A stretch of DNA of 64,000 nucleotides from Paraburkholderia silviterrae (lineage in GTDB: Bacteria > Pseudomonadota > Gammaproteobacteria > Burkholderiales > Burkholderiaceae). Shown in pieces: positions 27,773 to 37,220 of this stretch (the stretch's first letter is position 1; each line of letters opens with the position of its first letter). The translations under genes were made by a program, and so were the position numbers. The notes beneath the pieces were generated by a model that saw only the letters and a list, made by a program, of their open reading frames with translations, was not told the DNA's origin and did no database searches. The DNA is taken from assembly GCF_004353915.1 (NCBI RefSeq), contig NZ_SMRP01000003.1, forward strand, positions 552,851-616,850. Direction: 5' to 3'.

Positions 27773-29014
27773 GTGAGCCGCCGTCGAGTTGTTGTTACAG
27801 GCCTGGGGCTGATTTCGCCTGTTGGCAATAATGTTGCCGACGGGTGGGCCAATCTGGTCGCCGGGAAGTCCGGCATCGCCAACATCACGAAGTTCGACGC
27901 TACGAACTTCTCGACCCGCTTTGCCGGTGAAGTGAAAGGTTTCAACGTCGAAGATTACATGCCGGCGAAAGAAGCGCGTCACATGGATACGTTCATCCAT
28001 TACGGCATTGCTGCGGGTATCCAGGCGATGCAGGACAGCGGCTTCGAGATCACCGAAGAGAATGCCGAGCGCGTGGGTGTCGTGGTGGGCTCGGGCATCG
28101 GTGGCCTGCCGATGATCGAAGTCACGCAGACCGAGTTGCTCAACCGCGGTCCGCGCCGTATTTCGCCGTTCTTCGTGCCGGCCTCGATCATCAACATGAT
28201 CTCCGGCCACCTGTCGATCAAGTACGGCATCAAGGGCCCGAATCTCTCGATGGTCACGGCCTGCACGACCGGCCTGCACTGCATCGGCGAGGCCTCGCGC
28301 CTGATCGAGTACGGCGACGCCGACGTGATGATCGCGGGCGGCGCGGAATCGACCGTCTCGCCGCTCGGCATCGGCGGCTTCGCGGCGGCGCGCGCGCTCT
28401 CGCAGCGCAACGACGACCCGGCGACGGCGAGCCGCCCGTGGGACAAGGACCGCGACGGCTTCGTGCTGGGTGAGGGCGCCGGCGTGATGGTCCTCGAAGA
28501 GTACGAGCACGCGAAGAAGCGCGGTGCGAAGATCTACGCGGAAGTCACGGGCTACGGCATGAGCGGCGATGCGTATCACATGACCGCACCGCTCGAAGAC
28601 GGCGACGGCGCGCGCCGCTGCATGCAGTACGCGATGCGCAACGCGGGCGTGAACCCGACCGAAGTGGACTGGGTCAACGCGCACGGCACGTCGACGCCGC
28701 TCGGCGATATCGCGGAAACCACTGCGATCAAGCGCGCGTTCGGCGACCACGCGAAGGACATCGTCGTGAACTCCACCAAGTCGATGACCGGCCACCTGCT
28801 GGGCGGCGCGGGCGGCCTGGAATCGGTGTTCACGGTGCTCGCCGTGCACAACCAGGTGTCGCCGCCGACGATCAACATCTTCAACCAGGATCCGGCATGC
28901 GACCTGGACTACTGCGCGAACACCGCGCGGGACATGAAGATCGACGTCGCGCTGAAGAACTCGTTCGGCTTCGGCGGCACGAACGGCACGCTGGTTTTCA
29001 AGCGTCACGCTTGA
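27773..29014 (+). CDS. fabF: 3-oxoacyl-ACP synthase II
   Basis: Elongation condensing enzyme, 413 residues. The catalytic triad is C164 (TACTTGLHC), H304 ([11 protein letters not shown]) and H341 ([11 protein letters not shown]). The start is GTG at 27773, with the family N-terminus [17 protein letters not shown] directly following. The preceding GGGG before ACC can serve as ribosome binding site. Last gene of the fab cluster. Confidence 0.97.
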   Translation: MSRRRVVVTGLGLISPVGNNVADGWANLVAGKSGIANITKFDATNFSTRFAGEVKGFNVEDYMPAKEARHMDTFIHYGIAAGIQAMQDSGFEITEENAERVGVVVGSGIGGLPMIEVTQTELLNRGPRRISPFFVPASIINMISGHLSIKYGIKGPNLSMVTACTTGLHCIGEASRLIEYGDADVMIAGGAESTVSPLGIGGFAAARALSQRNDDPATASRPWDKDRDGFVLGEGAGVMVLEEYEHAKKRGAKIYAEVTGYGMSGDAYHMTAPLEDGDGARRCMQYAMRNAGVNPTEVDWVNAHGTSTPLGDIAETTAIKRAFGDHAKDIVVNSTKSMTGHLLGGAGGLESVFTVLAVHNQVSPPTINIFNQDPACDLDYCANTARDMKIDVALKNSFGFGGTNGTLVFKRHA

Positions 29015-29043
29015 GCCACCGTTAAGCGGCATGTGAGCCGAAC

Positions 29044-29547
29044 GTGATCGCCACGCGCGACACAGCGGCCGCGCCGGCGCAGTTGCACTCGCCGGCCGGC
29101 CGCAACACCCTTTCCGACGCGCGGCGCATCCATGTGCCGCGCGTTGCCCTGCGCCCGTCACGGGCGCTGCAGGCGCTGCTTCTCGCGGGCGTCCTGATTG
29201 CCGCTGCTGCATTTTTTACGACGCTCTCTCCCTGGCTTGGCGTATGGCGCGCATTGCCGCCGACGCTCGCGCTGGGCGCGGCCGGGCTGCTCGCTTTCCA
29301 GGCATGGCGCCGTGCGCAGCCCGCTTTCATCGAAATCGGGACCGATCGCTTCGCCGCCATTGCGCGCACCGGTGCGAGCCTCGTCGATGGGCGTCTCGCC
29401 GGCGCTGCGCAGTGGGGTGCCGCTTTGCTCGTGCTCGTGGTGGAAGCGGGCGGGCGCCGCAAGACGTTGCTCGTGGCCGCCGATTCCCTCGACGCCGAGA
29501 CGTTCCGCATTCTCGCCGTGAGCGCCCGCAGCGCTTCCGGCCGTTAA
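29044..29547 (+). CDS. YgfX/CptA-like membrane protein
   Basis: A 167-residue protein starting at GTG 29044, 30 bases after fabF. Two membrane helices lie at about 42-60 and 68-85. The soluble C-terminal half has G-x-L-x-GAAQWG, a long hydrophobic strand, then GGRRKTLLVAADSLDAETFR. The segment LVAADSLDAE closely resembles the LAADSMDEAE region of E. coli YgfX, the membrane partner of the flavinylation factor SdhE, and the two-helix layout is the same. No sdhE gene is nearby. In some gamma-proteobacteria ygfX is found close to rpoE, which agrees with this location. Family assignment from memory; function not inferred. Confidence 0.6.
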   Translation: MIATRDTAAAPAQLHSPAGRNTLSDARRIHVPRVALRPSRALQALLLAGVLIAAAAFFTTLSPWLGVWRALPPTLALGAAGLLAFQAWRRAQPAFIEIGTDRFAAIARTGASLVDGRLAGAAQWGAALLVLVVEAGGRRKTLLVAADSLDAETFRILAVSARSASGR

Positions 29548-29673
29548 GCGCCATTGCGCCGAGGTGCCTGCGCGGCGCTTCGCGAACCCGCATTTCCCCC
29601 CATTGCCGGCATCGCCCGCATTGTCTTTCGCCTCGCCGTCCCCATCTAATGACGTCCTGCGCCTGCCAGAGCG

Positions 29674-29709
29674 CTGTAACGACTGTAACGGCTGTTACGC
29701 GCGTAACGT
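29674..29709. promoter_or_regulatory. Four 9-bp direct repeats (CTGTAACGx) upstream of rpoE
   Basis: Consecutive 9-base units CTGTAACGA, CTGTAACGG, CTGTTACGC, GCGTAACGT run without gaps. Units 3 and 4 also form a perfect 14-base palindrome GTTACGCGCGTAAC (29694-29707). A further GTAACG lies at 29722 and a -10-like TACAAT at 29729-29734, so the array ends about 20 bases before the -10. It looks like a regulator site for the rpoE operon; the regulator is unknown. Confidence 0.5.
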
Positions 29710-29776
29710 GGCACCGTGGCGGTAACGCTACAATGGTGCCCCCGCGTCCACTTCCATGAGCTAACGGATTTTTCAG

Positions 29777-30376
29777 GTGAGCGAAAAAGAAATCGACCAG
29801 GTGCTGGTCGAACGCGTGCAAAAAGGCGACAAGGCCGCGTTCGAGCTGCTGGTCTCCAAGTACCACCGCAAGATCATCCGCCTGATCTCGCGCCTCGTGC
29901 GGGATCCCGCGGAGGTCGAGGACGTGGCCCAGGATGCCTTCATCAAGGCGTATCGGGCATTGCCGCAGTTTCGTGGCGAATCCGCTTTCTATACGTGGTT
30001 GTACCGAATTGCCGTCAATACGGCGAAGAACTACCTTGCGACCCAGGGAAGACGCGCCCCTACATCTACCGAAGCAGATGCTGAAGAAGCTGAAACTTTC
30101 TCGGACGCCGATCAACTAAGGGATATCAACACGCCAGAGTCGATGTTGATGAGCAAGCAGATCGCAGAGACGGTCAATGCTGCGATGGCGGTTTTACCGG
30201 AAGAGTTGCGCACCGCCATTACTCTTCGTGAAATTGAGGGTTTGAGCTACGAGGAAATTGCCGAAATGATGGGTTGCCCGATCGGCACCGTCAGATCGAG
30301 AATTTTCCGCGCTCGCGAAGCCATTGCGGCAAAATTGCGTCCGCTGCTGGACACACCGGAAGGCAAGCGCTGGTAA
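29777..30376 (+). CDS. rpoE: RNA polymerase sigma factor RpoE (AlgU type)
   Basis: ECF sigma factor for envelope stress, 199 residues. Region 2 (about 20-90) contains AAFELLVSKYHRKIIRLISRL and DVAQDAFIKAYRALPQFRG; region 4 (about 130-185) contains LPEELRTAITLREIEGLSYEEIA and GTVRSRIFRAREAI. The start is GTG at 29777 with family-typical MSEKEIDQVLVERV. Followed by rseA and rseB, its anti-sigma system, then degP. Confidence 0.95.
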   Translation: MSEKEIDQVLVERVQKGDKAAFELLVSKYHRKIIRLISRLVRDPAEVEDVAQDAFIKAYRALPQFRGESAFYTWLYRIAVNTAKNYLATQGRRAPTSTEADAEEAETFSDADQLRDINTPESMLMSKQIAETVNAAMAVLPEELRTAITLREIEGLSYEEIAEMMGCPIGTVRSRIFRAREAIAAKLRPLLDTPEGKRW

Positions 30377-30464
30377 CACGCCAGCCTCGCGCCGGGCACG
30401 GACGCAATTCACCAGGATGTGGGTGTGTGTCACTACGGGGCTCTGTAAGGAAATGGGGAGCATC

Positions 30465-31118
30465 ATGGGGTCGGTTTCGATGCAATCGGTGTCAAGCTCG
30501 CGCGGCGAGCAACTGTCCGCCTTCGTCGACGGCGAAATGGCCGGCGATGAACAGCATCTGAACGCTATTTTTTCTGGGCTCGCACAAGAAGGCCGCATGG
30601 CCTGGTCGAGCTATCACCTGATCGGCGACGTGCTGCGCTCCGACGACCTGGCGATGAGCCCGGCCGCGAGCCAGTCGTTCATGGCGGGCTTCGCAGCACG
30701 CTTCGAGGCCGAGCCGCACGTGCTGGCGCCAGCGGCGTTGCCCGCCGCGTCGGGCCAGGCCGCCGCGCATAACGGCCGCGTCTCGCGCATCCTTGCGTTG
30801 CGCCGCCGCGTCGTGCCGTCACTGGCCGTGGCCGCCGCTGCCGCCACGCTCACGTGGATCGTCATGCCGCAGATGCGCGGCGTCGGCATGGCCGGCGCGC
30901 CGCAGATCGCATCGGTGCAGTCCGCCGGCGACCACGTCCAGCGTGTGGCCATGAATACGGCACCGGTGCAGACGGCTGCCGTGCAAGACGGCAACATCAT
31001 CCGCGACGCGCGGCTGGACGAGTATCTCGAGGCGCACCAGCAGTTCGCGCAGCAACCGGTCATGTCGGATTCGATGCCGTTCATCCGCTCCGCCGCCCTT
31101 ACCACGCAAGGCCAATAA
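30465..31118 (+). CDS. rseA: Anti-sigma-E factor RseA/MucA
   Basis: Single-pass inner-membrane protein that holds RpoE inactive. The 217-residue protein has the N-terminal anti-sigma domain with the motif EQLSAFVDGEM and WSSYHLIGDVLR (residues about 10-65), one membrane helix at about 115-132, and a periplasmic C-terminus. The start is uncertain: ATG 30465 has GGGGAG four bases upstream; ATG 30453 and ATG 30480 are in frame. It lies between rpoE and rseB as expected. Confidence 0.9.
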   Translation: MGSVSMQSVSSSRGEQLSAFVDGEMAGDEQHLNAIFSGLAQEGRMAWSSYHLIGDVLRSDDLAMSPAASQSFMAGFAARFEAEPHVLAPAALPAASGQAAAHNGRVSRILALRRRVVPSLAVAAAAATLTWIVMPQMRGVGMAGAPQIASVQSAGDHVQRVAMNTAPVQTAAVQDGNIIRDARLDEYLEAHQQFAQQPVMSDSMPFIRSAALTTQGQ

Positions 31119-31123
31119 GTCTG

Positions 31124-32194
31124 ATGCAGATAGCGCGGTTGAATAAAACGACATTCTGGGGGCGGCTGCCGGCACTTCTGTGCTGTGCGGCCGTAATGTT
31201 CACCGCTCTGTCTGCCGCCACGCACGCACACGCGCAAGGCGCGTCGGCCGCCGACCCGGCCACGCGCCAGAGCGCCGCGCAGTGGCTCGACCGCATTCAG
31301 CAAGCCGCACAGCAACTGAACTACACGGGCACCTTCGTCTATCAGCGCGGGGCGTTCGTGCAGTCCTCGCGCATCACGCACTACGCCACGAAGAACGACG
31401 GCGAATACGAGCAGCTCGAAAGCCTCGATGGCAAGCCGCGCAAGATGCTGCGCCATAACGACGATCTCTACACGTTCGTGCCCGAGCGCAAGCTGTGCGT
31501 CGTCGAAAAGCGCCAGAACAAGGAAGCTTTCCCGGCGCTGCTTTCCACGAGCGGCGAACAGGTGCTCGCCGTCTACGATCCCAAGATGCTCGGCAACGAC
31601 CGCGTGGCCGGCATCGACAGCCAGGTGATCGAACTCGATCCGAAGGACGCCTACCGCTTCGCCTACAAGCTGTGGGCCGACGCGAAGACGGGTCTGTTGC
31701 TGCGTGCGCAGACGCTCGACCCATCGAATGGCCAGGTGCTCCAGCAGCTCTCCTTCACGCAGGTGAGCATCGGCGTGCCGGTGGACAAGGCGCCGATCGC
31801 CGCCGCTATACGTAACATCGGCAACACCGCCGGCTGGACGGTCGTGCGTCCGCCGTTGCAACCGGTCGACATGGAGGCCCAGGGCTGGACCTTCGCGCAG
31901 ACCGTGCCGGGCTTTCGCAAGATCCGCGAACTGCGCCGCCCGATGGCCGCGCGTGACGCCAACGATCCGCCCATTCCCGTCGATCAGGCCGTGTTCTCCG
32001 ATGGACTGTCGGCCATCTCCGTCTTTGTCGAGCCAGTCGAGCACAATAGCCGCAAGGAAGGCTCGGGTAGCAGCGGCGCGACCCACGTGCTCGTGAAGCG
32101 CAGTGGGGATTACTGGATCACCTTGCTCGGCGAGGTGCCCCAGACCACGTTGCAGCAATTCGCGTCTGCCATAGAATACAAGGCTCCCAAGTAA
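31124..32194 (+). CDS. rseB: Sigma-E regulatory protein RseB/MucB
   Basis: Periplasmic protein that binds RseA and shields it from DegS cleavage; it senses lipopolysaccharide or lipoprotein signals. The 356-residue protein has a signal peptide (about 1-38, ending AHA-QG), then a MucB/RseB domain from LDRIQQAAQQLNYTGTFVYQ onward and a smaller C-terminal domain. The ATG lies 5 bases after the rseA stop. Upstream in-frame extension is shadow sequence. Confidence 0.93.
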   Translation: MQIARLNKTTFWGRLPALLCCAAVMFTALSAATHAHAQGASAADPATRQSAAQWLDRIQQAAQQLNYTGTFVYQRGAFVQSSRITHYATKNDGEYEQLESLDGKPRKMLRHNDDLYTFVPERKLCVVEKRQNKEAFPALLSTSGEQVLAVYDPKMLGNDRVAGIDSQVIELDPKDAYRFAYKLWADAKTGLLLRAQTLDPSNGQVLQQLSFTQVSIGVPVDKAPIAAAIRNIGNTAGWTVVRPPLQPVDMEAQGWTFAQTVPGFRKIRELRRPMAARDANDPPIPVDQAVFSDGLSAISVFVEPVEHNSRKEGSGSSGATHVLVKRSGDYWITLLGEVPQTTLQQFASAIEYKAPK

Positions 32195-32219
32195 CTTCTA
32201 CGCTACGGCCGATTTCGAT

Positions 32220-33755
32220 ATGACGATCCTCCCGCTGCGCAAATTCTTCGCGGCCGCGGTGGTGGCGGCGTGCCTGCCGTTCGCCCCGCACACGGCATCG
32301 GCGGCGCCTGCCGCCAATCTGCCAGACTTCACCGATCTCGTGGACAAGGTTGGGCCCTCGGTCGTCAACATTCGCACCACCACGCGCGTGACGCTCTCGC
32401 AGCGCGGGCTGCCGCCGGGGATGGACAATGGCGACATGTCGGAATTTTTCCGCCGCTTCTTTGGCATCCCCTTGCCGCAGGGACCTCAGGGACCACAAGG
32501 CGGCGACCAGTCGCCGCGCGGCGGTCAAGGCGGTGGTCAGGGCGGCAGTCAAGGCGGAGGACAGGACTCCGGGCCGGACAGCGGCAACGACACCGAACAG
32601 AGCAGTGGCGTGGGTTCGGGTTTCATCATGACGAGCGACGGCTACGTGATGACCAACGCACACGTGGTCGACGACGCGGACAGCATTTACGTCACGCTCA
32701 CCGACAAGCGCGAGTTCAAGGCCAAGCTGATCGGCGTGGACGACCGCACCGACGTGGCAGTCGTGAAGATCCAGGCCAACAACCTGCCGGCCATCACGAT
32801 CGGGGACTCGAACAAGGTGCGCGTGGGCGAGTGGGTCGTGGCGATCGGCTCGCCGTTCGGGCTCGAGAACACCGTGACCGCCGGCATCGTGAGCGCGAAG
32901 GGCCGCGACACGGGCGACTATCTGCCGTTCATCCAGACCGACGTGGCCGTGAATCCCGGCAACTCGGGCGGCCCGCTCATCAACATGCAGGGCGAGGTGA
33001 TCGGCATCAACTCGCAGATCTATAGCCGTACCGGCGGCTTCATGGGCATCTCGTTCGCGATTCCGATCGACGAGGCGATGCGCGTGGCCGATCAACTGAA
33101 AGCCACGGGCAAGGTCACGCGCGGTCGTATTGCCGTGGCTATCGGCGAGGTGACCAAGGATGTGGCCGATTCGCTCGGTCTGCCGAAGGCGCAGGGCGCG
33201 CTGGTGTCGAGCGTCGAGCCGGGCGGCCCGGCCGACAAGGCGGGCATCCAGCCCGGCGACATCATCCAGAAGTTCAACGGCCAGACGGTCGACGCGGCCA
33301 CCGACCTGCCGCGCATGGTGGGCGACACCAAACCGGGCACCAAAGCGACCGTCACGATCTGGCGCAAGGGCTCGACACGCGATCTGCCGATCACGATTGC
33401 CGAGATGCAGTCGGACAAGAGCGCGAAGGCCGACCAGAAGAAGGCGCCGGAGCCCAAGCCGCGCCCGTCGAATGCACTGGGCCTTTCGGTGACGGACCTT
33501 TCCGCTGACCAGCTGAGCCAGCTCAAGATCAAGGGCGGCGTGATGGTGGATTCGGTGGACGGCCCGGCCGCGCGCGCCGGTTTGCAGAAGGGCGACATCA
33601 TCCTGCGCGTGGGCGACACCGACATCACCAGTGCGAAGCAGTTCCAGGATGTCGCGTCGCGCCTGGACCCGCAGAAGATGGTGGCGATCCTCGTGCGCCG
33701 GGGCGAAAACACGCAGTTCGTGCCGCTGCGCCCGCGCAATTCGGGGCAGAAGTAA
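32220..33755 (+). CDS. DegP/MucD-type periplasmic serine protease
   Basis: DegQ/HtrA family protease-chaperone, 511 residues. A signal peptide (about 1-29) is followed by a trypsin-like domain with H148 (TNAHVVDD), D178 (DDRTDVAV) and S249 (GNSGGP), then two PDZ domains (about 290-375 and 415-500). A Gly/Gln-rich insert at about 88-124 lengthens the LA loop. Its place after rseB matches mucD in the Pseudomonas algU-mucABCD operon, so it is probably under RpoE control. Confidence 0.95.
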   Translation: MTILPLRKFFAAAVVAACLPFAPHTASAAPAANLPDFTDLVDKVGPSVVNIRTTTRVTLSQRGLPPGMDNGDMSEFFRRFFGIPLPQGPQGPQGGDQSPRGGQGGGQGGSQGGGQDSGPDSGNDTEQSSGVGSGFIMTSDGYVMTNAHVVDDADSIYVTLTDKREFKAKLIGVDDRTDVAVVKIQANNLPAITIGDSNKVRVGEWVVAIGSPFGLENTVTAGIVSAKGRDTGDYLPFIQTDVAVNPGNSGGPLINMQGEVIGINSQIYSRTGGFMGISFAIPIDEAMRVADQLKATGKVTRGRIAVAIGEVTKDVADSLGLPKAQGALVSSVEPGGPADKAGIQPGDIIQKFNGQTVDAATDLPRMVGDTKPGTKATVTIWRKGSTRDLPITIAEMQSDKSAKADQKKAPEPKPRPSNALGLSVTDLSADQLSQLKIKGGVMVDSVDGPAARAGLQKGDIILRVGDTDITSAKQFQDVASRLDPQKMVAILVRRGENTQFVPLRPRNSGQK

Positions 33756-33760
33756 GCACG

Positions 33761-34063
33761 ATGAGCGCCCCTGCGCGGACATCGAGCGCCACTGAACCGC
33801 GCGCGGGCGCGCATCTCATCCTTTACGGCCGCGCGTGGTGCCATCTATGCGAGGACATGCGCGCGGCGCTTGCGCCGCTGGCCGCGGCGGCGGGGGCGAA
33901 CATCGAGGTGATCGATGTCGATTCCGACCCCGCGCTGCAGGCGCGCTACGATGAGCTCGTGCCGGTGCTGGCCTGCGATGGCGTCGAGCTGTGCCATTAC
34001 CGGCTCGACGAGGCGCGCGTGCGCGCGGCGCTGGGCTTGAGCGCCGCAGCGCCGGGTGCGTAG
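33761..34063 (+). CDS. Glutaredoxin family protein (DUF836-like)
   Basis: A 100-residue thioredoxin-fold protein. GRAWCHLCEDM carries a C-x-x-C active site near residues 27-30. The rest follows the small glutaredoxin-like DUF836 pattern (IDVDSDPALQARYDELVPVLAC), with the cis-proline region VPVLA. It starts 5 bases after the degP stop and is thus in the rpoE operon. The redox partner is unknown. It overlaps nothing downstream; lepA begins about 200 bases later. Confidence 0.85.
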   Translation: MSAPARTSSATEPRAGAHLILYGRAWCHLCEDMRAALAPLAAAAGANIEVIDVDSDPALQARYDELVPVLACDGVELCHYRLDEARVRAALGLSAAAPGA

Positions 34064-34217
34064 AGCGTGCTGCCGCCTCCGTCGCGCAATGCGTGAAACG
34101 CCCACCCGGCATCCCGTGCGAGGCGGCCTCGCGGCATGCACATCCGTTACATCACAGGACGGTTCGCCCGTGGGACCCCTTTTCAGCTAAAATACTGCGG
34201 TTTTTCATCTATTTACG

Positions 34218-34253
34218 AGGCGTGCCCAGCAAGTGTTGGGGCGCGCCTTTTTC
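34218..34253 (+). terminator. Terminator-like hairpin in the lepA leader
   Basis: AGGCGTGCCC pairs with GGGGCGCGCCT around a loop of about 9 bases, allowing one G-U pair, followed by TTTTTC. It ends 17 bases before the lepA start. It may terminate the rpoE-operon transcript or attenuate lepA. A -10-like TAAAAT lies just upstream at 34188-34193. Confidence 0.6.
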
Positions 34254-34269
34254 GCTTGATCGGTACTGA

Positions 34270-36063
34270 ATGGATCATATTCGTAACTTCTCGATCATTG
34301 CGCACATCGACCATGGCAAGTCGACGCTCGCCGATCGCATCATCCAGTTGTGTGGCGGCCTGTCCGACCGTGAAATGGAATCGCAGGTGCTCGACTCGAT
34401 GGATCTCGAGCGCGAGCGCGGCATCACGATCAAGGCGCAGACCGCTGCGCTCTCGTACAAGGCGCGTGACGGCCAGGTCTATAACCTGAACCTGATCGAC
34501 ACGCCGGGGCACGTCGACTTCTCGTACGAAGTGAGCCGCTCGCTCTCCGCGTGCGAGGGCGCGCTGCTCGTGGTGGACGCAAGCCAGGGCGTCGAGGCGC
34601 AGACGGTGGCCAACTGCTACACCGCGATCGAGCTTGGCGTCGAAGTCGTGCCGGTGCTCAACAAGATCGACCTGCCCGCGGCGAACCCCGAAAACGCCAT
34701 CGCCGAGATCGAGGACGTGATCGGCATCGACGCCACCGACGCGACGCTCTGCAGCGCGAAGACCGGCCTCGGCGTGGAAGACGTGCTCGAGGCGCTCATC
34801 GCCAAGGTGCCGCCGCCCAAGGGCGATACGCAAGCGCCGCTGCAGGCGCTCATCATCGACTCGTGGTTCGACAACTACGTGGGTGTGGTGATGCTCGTGC
34901 GTATCGTCAACGGCACGTTGCGTCCGAAGGACAAGATCAAGCTGATGGCCACCGGCGCGCAGTACCCGGTCGAGCACGTGGGCGTGTTCTCGCCGAAGTC
35001 GCGCAACCTCGACCAGCTCTCGGCGGGGCAGGTGGGCTTCATCATCGCGGGCATCAAGGAGCTCGCCGCCACCAAGGTGGGCGACACCGTCACGCACGTG
35101 ACCAAGCCGGCGCCGGAACCCCTGCCGGGCTTCAAGGAAGTGAAGCCACAGGTGTTCGCGGGCCTTTATCCGGTCGAGGCGAACCAGTACGACGCGCTGC
35201 GCGAATCGCTTGAAAAGCTCAAGCTCAACGATGCTTCGCTCCAGTACGAGCCCGAAGTCTCGCAGGCGCTCGGCTTCGGTTTCCGCTGCGGCTTCCTCGG
35301 TCTTCTGCACATGGAGATCGTGCAGGAGCGTCTCGAGCGCGAGTTCGACATGGATCTCATCACCACGGCGCCCACCGTGGTGTACGAAGTCGTGCAGGCC
35401 GACGGCACCCTGATCAAGGTCGAGAACCCGGCGAAGATGCCGGAGCCCTCGAAGATTGCCGAGATCCGCGAGCCGATCGTGACCGTGAACCTGTACATGC
35501 CGCAGGACTATGTGGGTTCGGTCATCACGCTCTGTACGCAGAAGCGTGGCAACCAGATCAACATGCAGTACCACGGCCGCCAGGTGCAGCTCACCTACGA
35601 AATCCCGATGGCGGAAATCGTGCTCGACTTCTTCGATCGCCTGAAGTCGGTCTCGCGCGGTTACGCGTCGATGGACTACGAGTTCAAGGAATACCGCAGT
35701 TCGGACGTCGTGAAGGTCGACATGCTGATCAACGGCGACAAAGTCGATGCGCTGTCCGTCATCGTGCACCGCACGCAATCGCTATACCGCGGCCGCGAAG
35801 TGGCGGCGAAGATGCGAGAGATCATTCCGCGCCAGATGTACGACGTGGCGATCCAGGCGGCCATTGGCGCGCACATCATCGCACGCGAGAACATCAAGGC
35901 GCTGCGCAAGAACGTGCTGGCCAAGTGCTATGGCGGTGACATCTCGCGTAAGAAGAAGCTTCTCGAGAAGCAGAAGGAAGGCAAGAAGCGGATGAAGCAG
36001 GTTGGCTCTGTCGAAATTCCGCAAGAAGCATTCCTCGCGATTCTCCGTGTCGAAGACAAATAA
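34270..36063 (+). CDS. lepA: Elongation factor 4 (LepA)
   Basis: Ribosome-binding translational GTPase of 597 residues. G-domain motifs: AHIDHGKST (P-loop, about 11-19), DTPGH near 76-80 and NKID near 130. Domains II, III and V follow, then the LepA-specific C-terminal domain ending [20 protein letters not shown]. Followed 21 bases later by lepB, the conserved pairing. Confidence 0.98.
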   Translation: MDHIRNFSIIAHIDHGKSTLADRIIQLCGGLSDREMESQVLDSMDLERERGITIKAQTAALSYKARDGQVYNLNLIDTPGHVDFSYEVSRSLSACEGALLVVDASQGVEAQTVANCYTAIELGVEVVPVLNKIDLPAANPENAIAEIEDVIGIDATDATLCSAKTGLGVEDVLEALIAKVPPPKGDTQAPLQALIIDSWFDNYVGVVMLVRIVNGTLRPKDKIKLMATGAQYPVEHVGVFSPKSRNLDQLSAGQVGFIIAGIKELAATKVGDTVTHVTKPAPEPLPGFKEVKPQVFAGLYPVEANQYDALRESLEKLKLNDASLQYEPEVSQALGFGFRCGFLGLLHMEIVQERLEREFDMDLITTAPTVVYEVVQADGTLIKVENPAKMPEPSKIAEIREPIVTVNLYMPQDYVGSVITLCTQKRGNQINMQYHGRQVQLTYEIPMAEIVLDFFDRLKSVSRGYASMDYEFKEYRSSDVVKVDMLINGDKVDALSVIVHRTQSLYRGREVAAKMREIIPRQMYDVAIQAAIGAHIIARENIKALRKNVLAKCYGGDISRKKKLLEKQKEGKKRMKQVGSVEIPQEAFLAILRVEDK

Positions 36064-36084
36064 GCCAGAACAACGGACCTCTAC

Positions 36085-36978
36085 ATGAATTTTGCGCTGA
36101 TTCTTTTTGTGCTCGTCGTTTTGACGGGTATCGCGTGGGTTGCAGACAAGCTGGTTTTCATGCCGCGCCGGCGCCTCGCCGCCGATGCGGCCGTCGCCGA
36201 GTTCGACCGGCAGCAGGCGCGCGTGGGTGAGCGCTTCGCCGATGAGAACGCGCCCGTGACGCGTCAGAACCTGCGCAACGAAAAGCTGCGCCAGCCGTGG
36301 TGGCTCGAATATACGGCGAGCTTTTTTCCCGTCATCCTGATCGTGTTCCTCGTGCGCTCGTTCGTGGTGGAGCCGTTCAAGATTCCGTCGGGCTCGATGG
36401 TGCCCACGCTCCTCGTGGGCGACTTCATCCTCGTGAACAAGTTCGACTACGGTCTGCGCCTGCCGATCACGAACACGAAGGTCACCCAGGGCCGTCCGCT
36501 CGAGCGCGGCGATGTGGTGGTGTTCCGCTATCCGAAGGACGAGTCGGTCGACTACATCAAGCGCGTGATCGGCCTGCCGGGCGACGTGGTTGCGTATCAG
36601 GACAAGCAGCTCACGATCAACGGCAAGCCGGTGCCCGAGGCGCCGCAAGCCGATTACTTCGACGAAGAGCGCATCGGCTACGCGAAGCAGTTCACCGAAG
36701 ACCTCGGCGACCGCAAGAACAACATCCTCAACAACCCTGCGGTGCCGCCGTTCATCGTGGGCGCCGAAGATTATCCGTATCGCGACAACTGCCAGTACAA
36801 CGCACGCGGCGTGATCTGCAAGGTGCCGCCGGGCCATTACTTCATGATGGGCGACAACCGCGACAACAGCGCGGACAGCCGCTATTGGGGCTTCGTGCCC
36901 GACGCCAACATCGTCGGCCGCGCGTTCTTCATCTGGATGAACTTCAGCAATCTGAAGCGCATCGGTCCGTTCGAGTAA
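36085..36978 (+). CDS. lepB: Signal peptidase I
   Basis: Cleaves signal peptides of exported proteins. The 297-residue protein has two N-terminal membrane helices (about 2-20 and 77-95), then the catalytic domain in the periplasm with nucleophile S104 (PSGSMVPTL) and general base K159 (VDYIKRVIGLPGD). GDNRDNSADSRYWG near 265 is the family box E. Cotranscribed with lepA. Confidence 0.97.
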   Translation: MNFALILFVLVVLTGIAWVADKLVFMPRRRLAADAAVAEFDRQQARVGERFADENAPVTRQNLRNEKLRQPWWLEYTASFFPVILIVFLVRSFVVEPFKIPSGSMVPTLLVGDFILVNKFDYGLRLPITNTKVTQGRPLERGDVVVFRYPKDESVDYIKRVIGLPGDVVAYQDKQLTINGKPVPEAPQADYFDEERIGYAKQFTEDLGDRKNNILNNPAVPPFIVGAEDYPYRDNCQYNARGVICKVPPGHYFMMGDNRDNSADSRYWGFVPDANIVGRAFFIWMNFSNLKRIGPFE

Positions 36979-37220
36979 GGCGGGTTCGATGTACGCGCGA
37001 TTCGTGCGAGAGGTCTGTGCGCGAATCGCATGCGATGCATCGCGAAGATGCCACGCGAGGCATCGCACAAAGCATGCGTATGCATGCGTGTCCATGTGTG
37101 TAATTCGCAGCGCATCTTCGCACGCTACTTGAAGAACCACCGGTAACGTCGCTTCATCACGGTTTTTCGCCCGCCGCCCCGCGTTTTCGCCGGGGGCGGC
37201 GGGCGCGTTATACTCTCCCC

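Noticed and set aside
32481-32592. Gly/Gln-rich repeats in degP as a separate repeat element
   Set aside because: They fall within a variable loop common in HtrA proteases and are irregular at DNA level.
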